Both the position numbers and the translations under genes were made by a program. From NCBI GenBank assembly GCA_021796315.1, contig JAJYOH010000103.1:1-13299 (forward strand): a DNA stretch of 13,299 nucleotides, written 5' to 3'. The notes under the pieces were generated by a model, which worked only from the letters and a program-made list of their open reading frames with translations, was not told where the DNA came from and ran no database searches. Origin of the DNA: Chloroflexota bacterium (GTDB lineage: Bacteria > Chloroflexota > Anaerolineae > Anaerolineales > Villigracilaceae). Shown here one piece after another: positions 1-6,230 of this stretch; the first letter of the stretch is position 1, and the number at the start of each line of letters is the position of its first letter.

Positions 1-308
1 GGCAGGTTGCCGGGGTTGGTCAGCGTTGGTCCGCCGCCAGCTTCGCCACCCGCGGCGGGCGCGCCATTTTCGCCTCCAGCAGCGGGTGCCCCGGCTTCGC
101 CGCCAGCGGCAGGCAGGGTCGGTTGCGACTGGCTATTTGCAACAGGCAGAGTCGGTTTCGCTTGACCAGTTGCGGCGGACAGAGTTGGTTGCGCCGGGCC
201 TTTTATCGCGGGCTGAGTCGGTTGGGTTGCGCTGTTTGCGCCGCAGGCGGCAACGAATAGCGAGACGAGCAACAGCATGAACAGAACTTTTGATGTGCGT
301 TTCAACAT
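1..308 (-). CDS. Pro/Gly-rich lipoprotein, C-terminus outside window
   Basis: Partial gene: the start is in the window and the 3' end lies beyond base 1. The first 102 codons are visible. The N-terminus is a lipoprotein signal: basic MLKR, a hydrophobic core (residues 8-20) and the lipobox VAAC with Cys22 as the lipidation site, so the mature protein should be anchored to the outer face of the membrane. The mature part is low complexity: three degenerate 11-residue units starting with PTL (about residues 42-74), then 9-residue units of the form AAGGEAGAP (about residues 71-96). No enzymatic domain is visible; a spacer or adhesive role is possible but unproven. The ATG at 308 follows AAGGAGA at good spacing. 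The gene lies 79 bp after the DedA-PAP2 gene, and that gap holds one of the four direct-repeat promoters. A different function may lie in the unseen C-terminal part. Confidence 0.8.
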   Translation of the reverse strand, partial: MLKRTSKVLFMLLLVSLFVAACGANSATQPTQPAIKGPAQPTLSAATGQAKPTLPVANSQSQPTLPAAGGEAGAPAAGGENGAPAAGGEAGGGPTLTNPGNL

Positions 309-342
309 GGAATATCTCCTTTTAAATGGTCAATCGAATATA

Positions 343-387
343 AGTGTAAGAGGTTGAAATGAAGTCCACGTGAAGTCACAGTGATGT
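343..387 (-). promoter_or_regulatory. Direct-repeat activator site plus -10 for the lipoprotein gene
   Basis: Plus-strand spelling: TGAAGT at 360-365 and 371-376, and a weaker third unit TGATGT at 382-387, all on an 11-bp period. Reading on the minus strand, 11 bp (349-359) separate the repeat from TACACT at 343-348, a good -10. No -35 hexamer is needed if a response regulator binds the repeats. Expected transcription start is near 336, giving a leader of roughly 28 nt with a strong Shine-Dalgarno site. Binding by the response regulator encoded at 3784-4467 is inferred. Confidence 0.7.
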
Positions 388-1755
388 TTACTTCATGCGG
401 CACTTTGACAATCTTTTTGAGTTATGAATTTTTTCAAAACCCTGACGGGAAGTTTGCGCCAACCTAAGCGCGGTGATGCAAACAATCAACCACACGACCC
501 CTGCGGCCCAACTGCCAAGAACATCGGTCAAATAATGAACGCCAAGGAATATACGGCTGAATCCGATCATCATGGATATAGTGAAGGCTGTGACCCCCAA
601 ACGAATTTGTGTTTTCCATGAAAGTACCTGGGTGGCAATCAGATAGGCCGTCATTCCATAAAACAATACCGACAACATGGCATGACCAGATGGAAAGCTA
701 TAGCCGCTTTCGTTGTAGAAAGCATTGGAAAAATCGGGACGCGGGCGCAGGAAGATATTTTTTAGCAACTCATTAATCAGCGCGCCGCCTCCCACACTGA
801 ATATCAACGCGCCCAATTGAAGCCACTGTTTTCGCCAGGCCAACCAGGTGCTTATCAACAAGCTGGCAACTGTGATGAACCAGGGACCGCCCAACAAGGT
901 GATCAGATAGAAAAATTGCGAGCTGTCCTCAGTGGCAAGACTGAGCAGCCAGCGGCTTACCCCGGCATCGTAGAGAGTCATTGAATCGCGCGCCAGAACA
1001 TCTTCCGCCAGTGCGCCAAACGTCCAGCCAGCAAAACCCGCCAATAGCAAGCCACCCCCAGGCATCAAGACCAAGCTTCGATTATGGTGAAATTTACTCA
1101 TGAGCCAAATCTGTAATCTTTGCAGTCCAAGCCTTTGCTTTATATAGTCAAGCTTATAGCGGGCATCTGCTTCACGTGAAGTTAACTGCCTGCTTATCCA
1201 GATAGCGACGGCGATCAAACCTATGGCAATCAACAAACCCACACCCAGCCTGTGCAGTAACCCTTCGATGTGGGATAGGTTATTTCCAAAAAAATACCCC
1301 AAGCTGCCCATCATGACCGCCCAGGTTATCCCTCCAGCGATATTGAACAGCGCAAATTTGGAAAAAGGCATTTCGGTCATGCCTGCCAGGTTGGCCCCCA
1401 CAACACGCACAACCGGCACAAAGCGTGCCAGGAAAACCGCTCCCGGTCCATAACGATTAAAAAAAGCGCGTCCTTTGATGAGATGCGCCTCGTAATGCCG
1501 CCCCAATATGCGTTTTAGAATTGCGGCGCCTCCACGCCGGCCAATCCAATAGCCGCCCATATCGCCCAAAATGGCCCCAAGCGCCGCAGAAATGATAACG
1601 CCAAAGATGGATAGGCGGCCGCTTGATGCAAAAGCAGCGGACAACATGAGCATGGTCTCGCCAGGCAGGGGCAGCCCGGCGCTTTCCAATAACATTAGGA
1701 TAAAAACCAAGCTATAACCGTATGGGATCAGCAGTGAAGTGAGTTCAATGAGCAT
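388..1755 (-). CDS. DedA-family / PAP2 phosphatase fusion membrane protein
   Basis: 455-aa integral membrane protein with two domains. Residues about 10-190 are a DedA (SNARE-associated, PF09335) domain: the ESAGLPLPGE segment at 24-33, the RFVPVVR motif at 111-117 and GM at 125-126. DedA proteins include undecaprenyl-phosphate flippases. Residues about 225-432 are a PAP2 lipid phosphatase with all three signature motifs: K332...RP (332-340), PSGH (355-358, H358 general acid) and SR...H...D (S400, R401, H407, D411). PAP2 enzymes such as PgpB/BcrC remove the terminal phosphate from undecaprenyl pyrophosphate or phosphatidylglycerophosphate. The fusion therefore suggests dephosphorylation and return of a lipid carrier in one polypeptide; this is inference. 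The start at 1755 fits the usual DedA N-terminus, but no Shine-Dalgarno sequence precedes it, and the predicted promoter places the transcript start almost at the ATG. Bifunctional DedA/PAP2 proteins are a known architecture, so the domain call is firm. Confidence 0.93.
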   Translation of the reverse strand: MLIELTSLLIPYGYSLVFILMLLESAGLPLPGETMLMLSAAFASSGRLSIFGVIISAALGAILGDMGGYWIGRRGGAAILKRILGRHYEAHLIKGRAFFNRYGPGAVFLARFVPVVRVVGANLAGMTEMPFSKFALFNIAGGITWAVMMGSLGYFFGNNLSHIEGLLHRLGVGLLIAIGLIAVAIWISRQLTSREADARYKLDYIKQRLGLQRLQIWLMSKFHHNRSLVLMPGGGLLLAGFAGWTFGALAEDVLARDSMTLYDAGVSRWLLSLATEDSSQFFYLITLLGGPWFITVASLLISTWLAWRKQWLQLGALIFSVGGGALINELLKNIFLRPRPDFSNAFYNESGYSFPSGHAMLSVLFYGMTAYLIATQVLSWKTQIRLGVTAFTISMMIGFSRIFLGVHYLTDVLGSWAAGVVWLIVCITALRLAQTSRQGFEKIHNSKRLSKCRMK

Positions 1756-1761
1756 GGCATG

Positions 1762-1795
1762 AGTTTATTCAGTTGGGATGAAGTCCACGTGAAGT
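1762..1795 (-). promoter_or_regulatory. Direct-repeat activator site plus -10 for the DedA-PAP2 gene
   Basis: TGAAGT at 1779-1784 and 1790-1795 (plus-strand spelling) with the identical CCACG linker seen upstream of the lipoprotein gene. On the minus strand, 11 bp (1768-1778) lead to TAAACT at 1762-1767 as the -10. The start of transcription would fall close to 1755, the first base of the ATG, so the mRNA is probably leaderless or nearly so. Confidence 0.7.
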
Positions 1796-1809
1796 ACTGT
1801 CAGGAATCG

Positions 1810-1835
1810 AACGCCCCCGGAAATCCGGGAGCGTT
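1810..1835. terminator. GC-rich hairpin between the exported-protein gene and the DedA-PAP2 promoter
   Basis: Inverted repeat of 11 bp with one mismatch: AACGCCCCCGG (1810-1820), loop AAAT, CCGGGAGCGTT (1825-1835). It lies downstream of the exported-protein gene (stop at 1924) and just upstream of the next promoter, which is the place for a terminator. No T-run follows on either strand, so if it terminates it does so without a classical U-tail. Confidence 0.45.
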
Positions 1836-1857
1836 GTAGAGAGGAGGAGATTAGCTC

Positions 1858-1895
1858 ATCAAAGCCGCACGATTTTTACATCGTGTGGCTTTGAT
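1858..1895. terminator. Long hairpin downstream of the exported-protein gene
   Basis: 16-bp arms with a single mismatch: ATCAAAGCCGCACGAT (1858-1873), loop TTTTAC, ATCGTGTGGCTTTGAT (1880-1895). It starts 28 nt after the minus-strand stop codon at 1924-1926, so it is the likely terminator or 3'-end protector of that transcript. The plus-strand side is followed by TTTCTT, the minus-strand side by a purine/pyrimidine-mixed sequence. Confidence 0.6.
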
Positions 1896-1923
1896 TTCTT
1901 ACTCAGCGTACTTCTGTGCCAGA

Positions 1924-2319
1924 TTACTGCCCAAACTGCCCATCGTTTTGTCCGGTCTGCTCGACCTGGACGGAAGGGCCATTGGGACCATCGGAAGGCT
2001 TGGATTCGTTGGCGGTCTCTGCGCTGGTTGCCTCTGCGCTAGCAGATGTTTCCGCAGCACCGACAGCTTCTGCTCCGGTGGCTGTGCTGCTATCCAAAGT
2101 GGTCTGATCGCCGCATTGCACACCAACAATGCCGGTATCAACGGCGGTGTCAGTGGCCGACGTTACTTCGGTGCCGCTGGCCTGATCTTGCGCACAAGTA
2201 ACTGTCTGGGCGACCGGGCTGTGCGAACCCAGCGCGAACGAATGGGTGGCAATGGCTCCCATTGCGCCGACAACGAGCAGGGCAATGGCAGTCAAAGCAA
2301 TAAAGCGGTTGAGTTTCAT
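1924..2319 (-). CDS. Small exported Ala/Ser/Thr-rich acidic protein of unknown function
   Basis: 131 aa. The N-terminus is basic (MKLNR), followed by a hydrophobic segment (about residues 6-24) and a plausible signal-peptidase site after SFA (residue 29), so the protein is probably secreted or anchored by an uncleaved signal. The remaining ~100 residues are acidic and low complexity (A, S, T, E, Q, D) with only two cysteines, Cys42 and Cys69. No known domain is recognised. The start resembles that of exported PepSY-type proteins I associate with Chloroflexota, but no PepSY domain is present; this resemblance is from memory and weak. The ATG at 2319 is preceded by AAGGAG at a 6-7 nt spacing. 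It has its own direct-repeat promoter and follows the kinase gene on the same strand, so it is probably a target of that two-component system. An overlapping plus-strand reading frame in the same region looks spurious. Confidence 0.75.
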   Translation of the reverse strand: MKLNRFIALTAIALLVVGAMGAIATHSFALGSHSPVAQTVTCAQDQASGTEVTSATDTAVDTGIVGVQCGDQTTLDSSTATGAEAVGAAETSASAEATSAETANESKPSDGPNGPSVQVEQTGQNDGQFGQ

Positions 2320-2340
2320 TTTTACTCCTTTTCTGAATGT

Positions 2341-2361
2341 TCAACGACCGCTTGTCGTTGA
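2341..2361 (-). other. Stem-loop at the predicted 5' end of the exported-protein mRNA
   Basis: Perfect 7-bp inverted repeat TCAACGA / TCGTTGA with a 7-nt loop. With the -10 hexamer at 2369-2374, transcription should start near 2362, so this stem would form at the very 5' end of the message. Terminal 5' stems are known to slow mRNA decay in other bacteria; that role here is inferred. Confidence 0.4.
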
Positions 2362-2368
2362 TAGCTCC

Positions 2369-2402
2369 ATTCTAGAGGCAGCAGATGAAGTCGCAGTGAA
2401 AT
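2369..2402 (-). promoter_or_regulatory. Direct-repeat activator site plus -10 for the exported-protein gene
   Basis: TGAAGT at 2386-2391 and TGAAAT at 2397-2402 (plus-strand spelling, 11-bp period). Minus strand: 11 bp (2375-2385), then TAGAAT at 2369-2374 as the -10. The site lies between the kinase stop (2418) and the exported-protein start (2319), so this gene has a promoter separate from the kinase operon. Confidence 0.7.
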
Positions 2403-2417
2403 GAAACCGCAGGTTTT

Positions 2418-3797
2418 TTATAAGGGCAGGATAACACTGAAGGTTGTCCCCGCTTTGGGTCTACTCTCCACTTTGATCTCCCCACCATGCGCTTCAGCAA
2501 TCTGGCGCGCAATTGCCAACCCCAAGCCTGTTCCAGCAGACGAACGGGCAGACTCCACCCGATAGAAGCGATCAAAGATGAATGGCAGATGTGCCGACGG
2601 AATCCCAATACCTGTGTCGCTCACAACCACATGGATTTTCCGATCTTCTTGAAACGCCAATAAATTTACAGTGCCTTGTTCGGTATATTTGATGGCATTG
2701 TCGAGCAAGTTGACGAACAATCGAATGAGCATATCCATATCACCAACAAAAGGAAGTTTGGAAACTAAATCAGCGGTCAAGACCAGACCTTTTGCTTGCG
2801 CCAGCGGACGAAGCGAATCGACTACGTCTGACAGTAATGCCGAAAGATCAAATGTCTCAGGATGAAGCGTTGATCCGCCTTCGTCGCGAGCCAATCTTAA
2901 TAGATCTTCGACCAGCCCTCGCATCCGATTGGTTTCATCTGCCAGGTCGTCCAGCGCCTGTCGATACTCTCCTACGGGACGATCCCCTTCCTGGATAACA
3001 GACAATATCGTTTGCATGGCCGCCAGGGGTGTGCGCAGTTCGTGCGAGGCATCGGCGGTAAATTGGCGTTCACGCTTGAAACCACTTTCGATACGACCAA
3101 GCATCTTATTGAGAGTTTTTGCAAGGCGGCTGACTTCATCTTCCGTATCGGGCAGGGCCAGGCGGGCTGAAAGATCTTCGCTTGAAATATTCTCCGCAGT
3201 ACGCGTGATGTTGTCTATCGGAGCCAGCGCGCGAGCCGCAAGAAAATAACCGCCGAAACCGGCCAGGATGGAAAGCGATCCACCGCCCAGCAGAAGAGCC
3301 AACAGCAAACGGTCCAACGTGTCGCGTACCGAGCCGAGGCTTTGCATGGCCTCTACCCAGCCCGCGAGCTTCCCATTATCCAAAACGGGCAAAACATACA
3401 CTCGTAACGGGTCGGATTCCCCGGAAACGTACTGTTGCAGGAATTTTCCCTGGATGTCGGTTTTTCCTACAGGCACAGGCGATTTTTGATATGGTCCCGC
3501 TGATTGCAGGACAGTGCCGTTACCCGATAAGACAATCAGGGTCACCCCCCCTTCGCTAAAAACCTTGGAGCCGCTTTCATCCGGCGTAATAGGTTCGGGC
3601 ACAAGGATTTGCCCATTGTTTACATTCAATGCAGCGGCGGTTTGTGCGGCGCTGAGGGACAGGGAATTGTCAACGGCTGTATGCAGACTAATGCTGAGGT
3701 TGATATAAACAAATATTCCGAATGCCGCCAGAACGAACAGGATTAGACCAGTAGTCCAGATTGCAAAGCGGGCGCGCAGGCTTTTAATCCGCTTCAT
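2418..3797 (-). CDS. HAMP-containing sensor histidine kinase
   Basis: 459 aa, the sensor partner of the response regulator just upstream. Layout: transmembrane helix at about 12-32; extracytoplasmic sensor region at about 33-162, with no domain I can name; second transmembrane helix at about 163-186; HAMP linker at about 187-240; HisKA domain with the phosphorylated His252 in ASHELRTPL; HATPase_c domain with the N box at 363-372 (N367), the G1 box DTGIGIP (394-400) and the G2 box GTGLGLAI (422-429). All catalytic motifs are intact, so it should autophosphorylate and pass phosphate to Asp52 of the regulator. The start overlaps the regulator gene by 14 bp and has no clear ribosome site of its own, which points to translational coupling. 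The stimulus is unknown; target genes suggest envelope stress, which is inference. Confidence 0.95.
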   Translation of the reverse strand: MKRIKSLRARFAIWTTGLILFVLAAFGIFVYINLSISLHTAVDNSLSLSAAQTAAALNVNNGQILVPEPITPDESGSKVFSEGGVTLIVLSGNGTVLQSAGPYQKSPVPVGKTDIQGKFLQQYVSGESDPLRVYVLPVLDNGKLAGWVEAMQSLGSVRDTLDRLLLALLLGGGSLSILAGFGGYFLAARALAPIDNITRTAENISSEDLSARLALPDTEDEVSRLAKTLNKMLGRIESGFKRERQFTADASHELRTPLAAMQTILSVIQEGDRPVGEYRQALDDLADETNRMRGLVEDLLRLARDEGGSTLHPETFDLSALLSDVVDSLRPLAQAKGLVLTADLVSKLPFVGDMDMLIRLFVNLLDNAIKYTEQGTVNLLAFQEDRKIHVVVSDTGIGIPSAHLPFIFDRFYRVESARSSAGTGLGLAIARQIAEAHGGEIKVESRPKAGTTFSVILPL

Positions 3798-4467
3798 CTA
3801 AGGTCAGGCGATAACCTGCTCCGCGGACTGTCTGGATCAATTTTGCATCAAAGGGGTCATCAATTTTGCGTCGCAGGTTACGGATGTATACATCCACGAT
3901 ATTGGATTGGTTGAAGGTATCATAGTTCCACACATGCTCTGCGATCATGGTGCGGGTCAGCACACGTTCCGGCTCGCGCATTAAACATTCGAGTACTGCG
4001 TATTCTTTCGATGCAAGTTCAATCGCGTGACCGCCGCGTTTCACCTGGCGGGTGCTGGTATCGAGTGTCAGGTCGGCAAATTCCATTAGCGTGGATTTGG
4101 GCACATCGCCCGCACGGCGACTGAGGGCGCGCAAGCGGGCAAGCAATTCCTTAATGGCAAAAGGTTTAACCAGGTAATCGTCCGCACCTGCGTCCAATCC
4201 TGCCACGCGGTCATCAATAGTATCACGCGCCGTGAGCATGAGCACAGGCGTGCGATTCTTTTGACGGCGCAATTCGCGACAAACGGCGAGCCCATCCATC
4301 TCAGGGAGCAGGATATCCAGAATGATTACATCATACGGCGCGGCCTCGGCCCAATCCAGAGCCTCCCTTCCTGTATAGGCAGCATCCACAGCATAGCCGG
4401 ATTCTTCCAGCCCACGCTTGACATAAGCAGATATTTTTCTTTCGTCTTCGACAATCAACACACGCAT
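3784..4467 (-). CDS. OmpR/PhoB-family response regulator
   Basis: 227 aa from the preferred start (228 if the adjacent ATG at 4470 is used). Numbering from the 4470 ATG, the receiver domain (about 2-115) carries the acidic pair E8/D9, phosphoacceptor Asp52 (ILDILLPEMDG), Thr80 and Lys102 (VKPF). The C-terminal winged-helix domain (about 128-222) has the typical SKEYAVLECL and VDVYIRNLRRKID segments and ends in VRGAGYRL. Such regulators bind tandem direct repeats as head-to-tail dimers. GGAG lies 4 nt before the first ATG and 7 nt before the second, so the second is favoured. The gene is the first of an operon with the kinase. Its own promoter carries the same direct repeat as three other promoters nearby, which fits autoactivation. 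The family is certain; the exact ortholog is not. Confidence 0.95.
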   Translation of the reverse strand: MRVLIVEDERKISAYVKRGLEESGYAVDAAYTGREALDWAEAAPYDVIILDILLPEMDGLAVCRELRRQKNRTPVLMLTARDTIDDRVAGLDAGADDYLVKPFAIKELLARLRALSRRAGDVPKSTLMEFADLTLDTSTRQVKRGGHAIELASKEYAVLECLMREPERVLTRTMIAEHVWNYDTFNQSNIVDVYIRNLRRKIDDPFDAKLIQTVRGAGYRLTLDEAD

Positions 4468-4468
4468 C

Positions 4469-4502
4469 ATATTACTCCATCAATATTGTAGCGGAGTAAT
4501 AT
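4469..4502. repeat. Palindrome over the response-regulator promoter
   Basis: Perfect 10-bp inverted repeat ATATTACTCC (4469-4478) and GGAGTAATAT (4493-4502) around a 14-bp centre that holds the -10 and a further 8-bp palindrome CAATATTG (4481-4488). The predicted transcript would start at about 4478, so most of the left-to-right symmetry exists only in DNA. This suggests a protein-binding operator rather than an RNA hairpin. Confidence 0.5.
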
Positions 4503-4518
4503 GAAGTTTGGATGAAGT
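4485..4518 (-). promoter_or_regulatory. Direct-repeat activator site plus -10 for the response regulator operon
   Basis: TGAAGT at 4502-4507 and 4513-4518 (plus-strand spelling), linker TTGGA, 11-bp period. On the minus strand, 11 bp (4491-4501) lead to TACAAT at 4485-4490. Predicted transcription start is about 4478, so the leader is only about 8-11 nt and the GGAG at 4475-4478 would sit at the very 5' end of the message. Confidence 0.72.
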
Positions 4519-4728
4519 CACATCAATTGCCGTCATAAGCACAAAAAAATCTGTCTGATCGTGTGTATCCCTGCCTATCAGGATTGAATGAGGATGTTAT
4601 CTGCAAAAATATTAAGTTGCCTTGAGGTTACATCGTCAATATCAAATTCTAGTAAATACGTTAACGATCCTATAATGAGACCATAATCATTCCAAGATGG
4701 CATATATCATGTATACGGGTATAAATTC
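4519..4728. other. Intergenic, AT-rich, no gene recognised
   Basis: No convincing coding frame on either strand. A perfect TATAAT at 4671-4676 (plus strand) could be a -10 hexamer serving the decayed gene that follows, but no recognisable -35 lies 16-18 bp before it. No tRNA or other structured RNA was recognised. Confidence 0.4.
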
Positions 4729-5091
4729 CGCAAGAGAGCGTAGGCAGCAGAAAAGTACGGCATTTCGAGTATTTCAATCAATTGCGTGCTGGCAATCAGG
4801 ATAAAATTATAAGCAGTGGATGTCTTTGCCGCGTGACTGGCCCCAACGCTTCTTACGGGAAACCGACATCGGCACAGGCACGGAAATCGCCTGAGCCATT
4901 CGCATTAGCGTTTCCAAAATGACCAGCAACATTGGCAGAGCATGGCCCGGGATTATTTCTCCAACAAGGATGAAGAGGACGCGCATACCGCCGTCGCTTG
5001 CCTGCGGTTCTTGACGTTGTTCTGTCGCCTTCCTGACGCGCTGCCTGTAAGAATTGCGAGAGAACGGCTTGCTGCTCACTTCATCAAATAA
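4729..5091 (+). pseudogene. Decayed plus-strand gene of unknown family, readable in three frames
   Basis: Three protein-like segments follow one another in different plus-strand frames. Segment 1 (about 4729-4810) contains HFEYFNQLRAGNQDK. Segment 2 (about 4805-4891) contains QWMSLPRDWPQRFLRETD and ends at TGA 4892-4894. Segment 3 (about 4909-5088) contains ARDYFSNKDEEDAHTA and RIARERLAAHFIK and ends at TAA 5089-5091. Joined, they would give roughly 110-120 residues of balanced, helix-rich sequence without a signal peptide. I do not recognise the family. The 3' end overlaps the tail of the converging propeller gene by 16 bp. The alternative is a minus-strand frame at 4807-5079 (90 aa, GTG start overlapping the propeller stop), whose composition is less convincing. 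Coding status rests on how protein-like the segments look and needs a homology search. Confidence 0.4.
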
Positions 5092-6155
5092 CGCGCGACC
5101 CCATGTCCATAAAGACTGCCGATGAAGAGATAACCTCCGTGCGGATTGGCTGAACTCGTGGCATAAACTCGCCCGCTCGGGTCGTGCAAACTCTTTTTGA
5201 TGTTCCCGTTTTGATCAAGCTTGAGAACCAGTCCATAGCGGTTTCGCTTCCAGTCGGGAAAATCGCGCAAGATGTTGAACGGGATTTTTGCAATCTGGTT
5301 TTTGAGAAACGGATTCGGGTGGAGTGTATTCAAAAACGGGAGCCGGCGGTTGCCAGCGACGAAATAATTGCCCTGATCGTCGCGGTCTATGTTATCCGCC
5401 ATGATCGGCAAATTGTTTGCGAAGAAATCCCAGGTTCCAGTCTTTTCTCCTTTCAACCAATAGCGTCTTACGCGTGAACGCTCCGTCTCGCAGACAAGGA
5501 TATAACTTTCATCTTCCGCGAGCAACACGCCGTTCGCAAAATACAATCCGTCTTTGATGAGGCTGGTTTTCTTCGTGGCGGGATCATACGCCAGCAGCCG
5601 CCCATAAGGATGCGCTTCCAGAATATCGTAGGGCCAGCCGCGCGTGAACTTCGTGCTCGAATCAGAAAAGTAAATCGTCCCGTCTTGGGCAATATCCAGA
5701 TCGTTGGCATAAGTGATCGGCGTGCCGTCCACCTCGTTGGTTAATATCGTGGACTGTCCCGAAGGCAAGATACGGAGCAAACCAATACCTTTGACCGCCG
5801 CGATCAGATTGCCATCCCGATCGAAATGCAGGCCGAGCGGATAACCGCCAGTCTCGATAAAGGTTTCAATCTTCAACGCACCGCCGCTGGCGTCCAAATG
5901 GATGCGATAGATTTTTCCGTCCTCGCAGCCTGTGTAGAGCCGACCAACCTGATCGAAGGCAATATCTTCGGGATGACGCAACTGTCCCTGCCCCAAAAGT
6001 TCCGCGTTCGATAACTCGTTATTGGGCGTGAGAGCGCCGTCCCATGCAGGCGTGGGTGGAGGCGTCCAGGCGGTGGCATCAATAGGGGAAGGAAACAGGA
6101 ACACAACTGCCAAAAGGATAATGAGTATGATGACGAAAATATAAAGAGGGAACAT
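5076..6155 (-). CDS. Membrane-anchored strictosidine synthase-like / SMP-30 beta-propeller
   Basis: 359 aa. An N-terminal transmembrane helix (about residues 3-21) is followed by a six-bladed propeller of the SMP-30/gluconolactonase/strictosidine-synthase-like group (PF08450/PF03088). The closest pattern I know is APMAP-like: YFSDSSTKF (162-170), GRLLAYDPATKK (185-196), FANGV (206-210), ETERSRVRRYW (223-233) and ADNID (253-257). Candidate divalent-metal ligands by family comparison are Glu63, Asn151, Asn208 and Asp254. Characterised relatives hydrolyse lactones or esters; the substrate here is unknown. The chosen ATG at 6155 has CAGGAG 5 nt upstream, better than the in-frame ATG at 6185, which would fall inside the upstream hairpin. 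The gene follows the two small membrane-protein genes and the ABC exporter on the same strand, so cotranscription is possible. Confidence 0.9.
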   Translation of the reverse strand: MFPLYIFVIILIILLAVVFLFPSPIDATAWTPPPTPAWDGALTPNNELSNAELLGQGQLRHPEDIAFDQVGRLYTGCEDGKIYRIHLDASGGALKIETFIETGGYPLGLHFDRDGNLIAAVKGIGLLRILPSGQSTILTNEVDGTPITYANDLDIAQDGTIYFSDSSTKFTRGWPYDILEAHPYGRLLAYDPATKKTSLIKDGLYFANGVLLAEDESYILVCETERSRVRRYWLKGEKTGTWDFFANNLPIMADNIDRDDQGNYFVAGNRRLPFLNTLHPNPFLKNQIAKIPFNILRDFPDWKRNRYGLVLKLDQNGNIKKSLHDPSGRVYATSSANPHGGYLFIGSLYGHGVARYLMK

Positions 6156-6174
6156 TTTTTCTCCTGACTGCAAT

Positions 6175-6214
6175 AAAGGATACAAAGGTTTTTTTGTTTG
6201 CCTTTGTATCCTTT
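6175..6214. terminator. Perfect 14-bp hairpin before the propeller gene
   Basis: AAAGGATACAAAGG (6175-6188) and CCTTTGTATCCTTT (6201-6214) with a T-rich 12-nt loop. It begins 16 nt after the stop of the 53-aa gene and ends 19 nt before the propeller start. It may terminate the upstream transcript, or act as an intercistronic mRNA stem. There is no U-run after it on the minus strand, so efficient intrinsic termination is uncertain. Confidence 0.55.
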
Positions 6215-6230
6215 CGTAATGCGCCCGACT

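Noticed and set aside
1169..1184. TTCACGTGAAGT palindrome-like sequence containing one TGAAGT
   Set aside because: A single unit inside the DedA-PAP2 coding region without the second repeat at 11 bp or a -10; treated as chance. Other lone TGAAGT/ACTTCA copies (for example near 391, 1735, 5078, 6427, 7565 and 9683) were set aside for the same reason.
1885..2361. 158-codon plus-strand open frame opposite the exported-protein gene
   Set aside because: Cys/Gly/Ser-rich translation without a recognisable domain; the minus-strand frame has a signal peptide, ribosome site and promoter.
4807..5079. 90-codon minus-strand frame with a GTG start overlapping the propeller stop
   Set aside because: Stop/start overlap is attractive, but the translation has no recognisable pattern and the opposite strand reads as a decayed protein. 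Kept only as an alternative to the pseudogene call.
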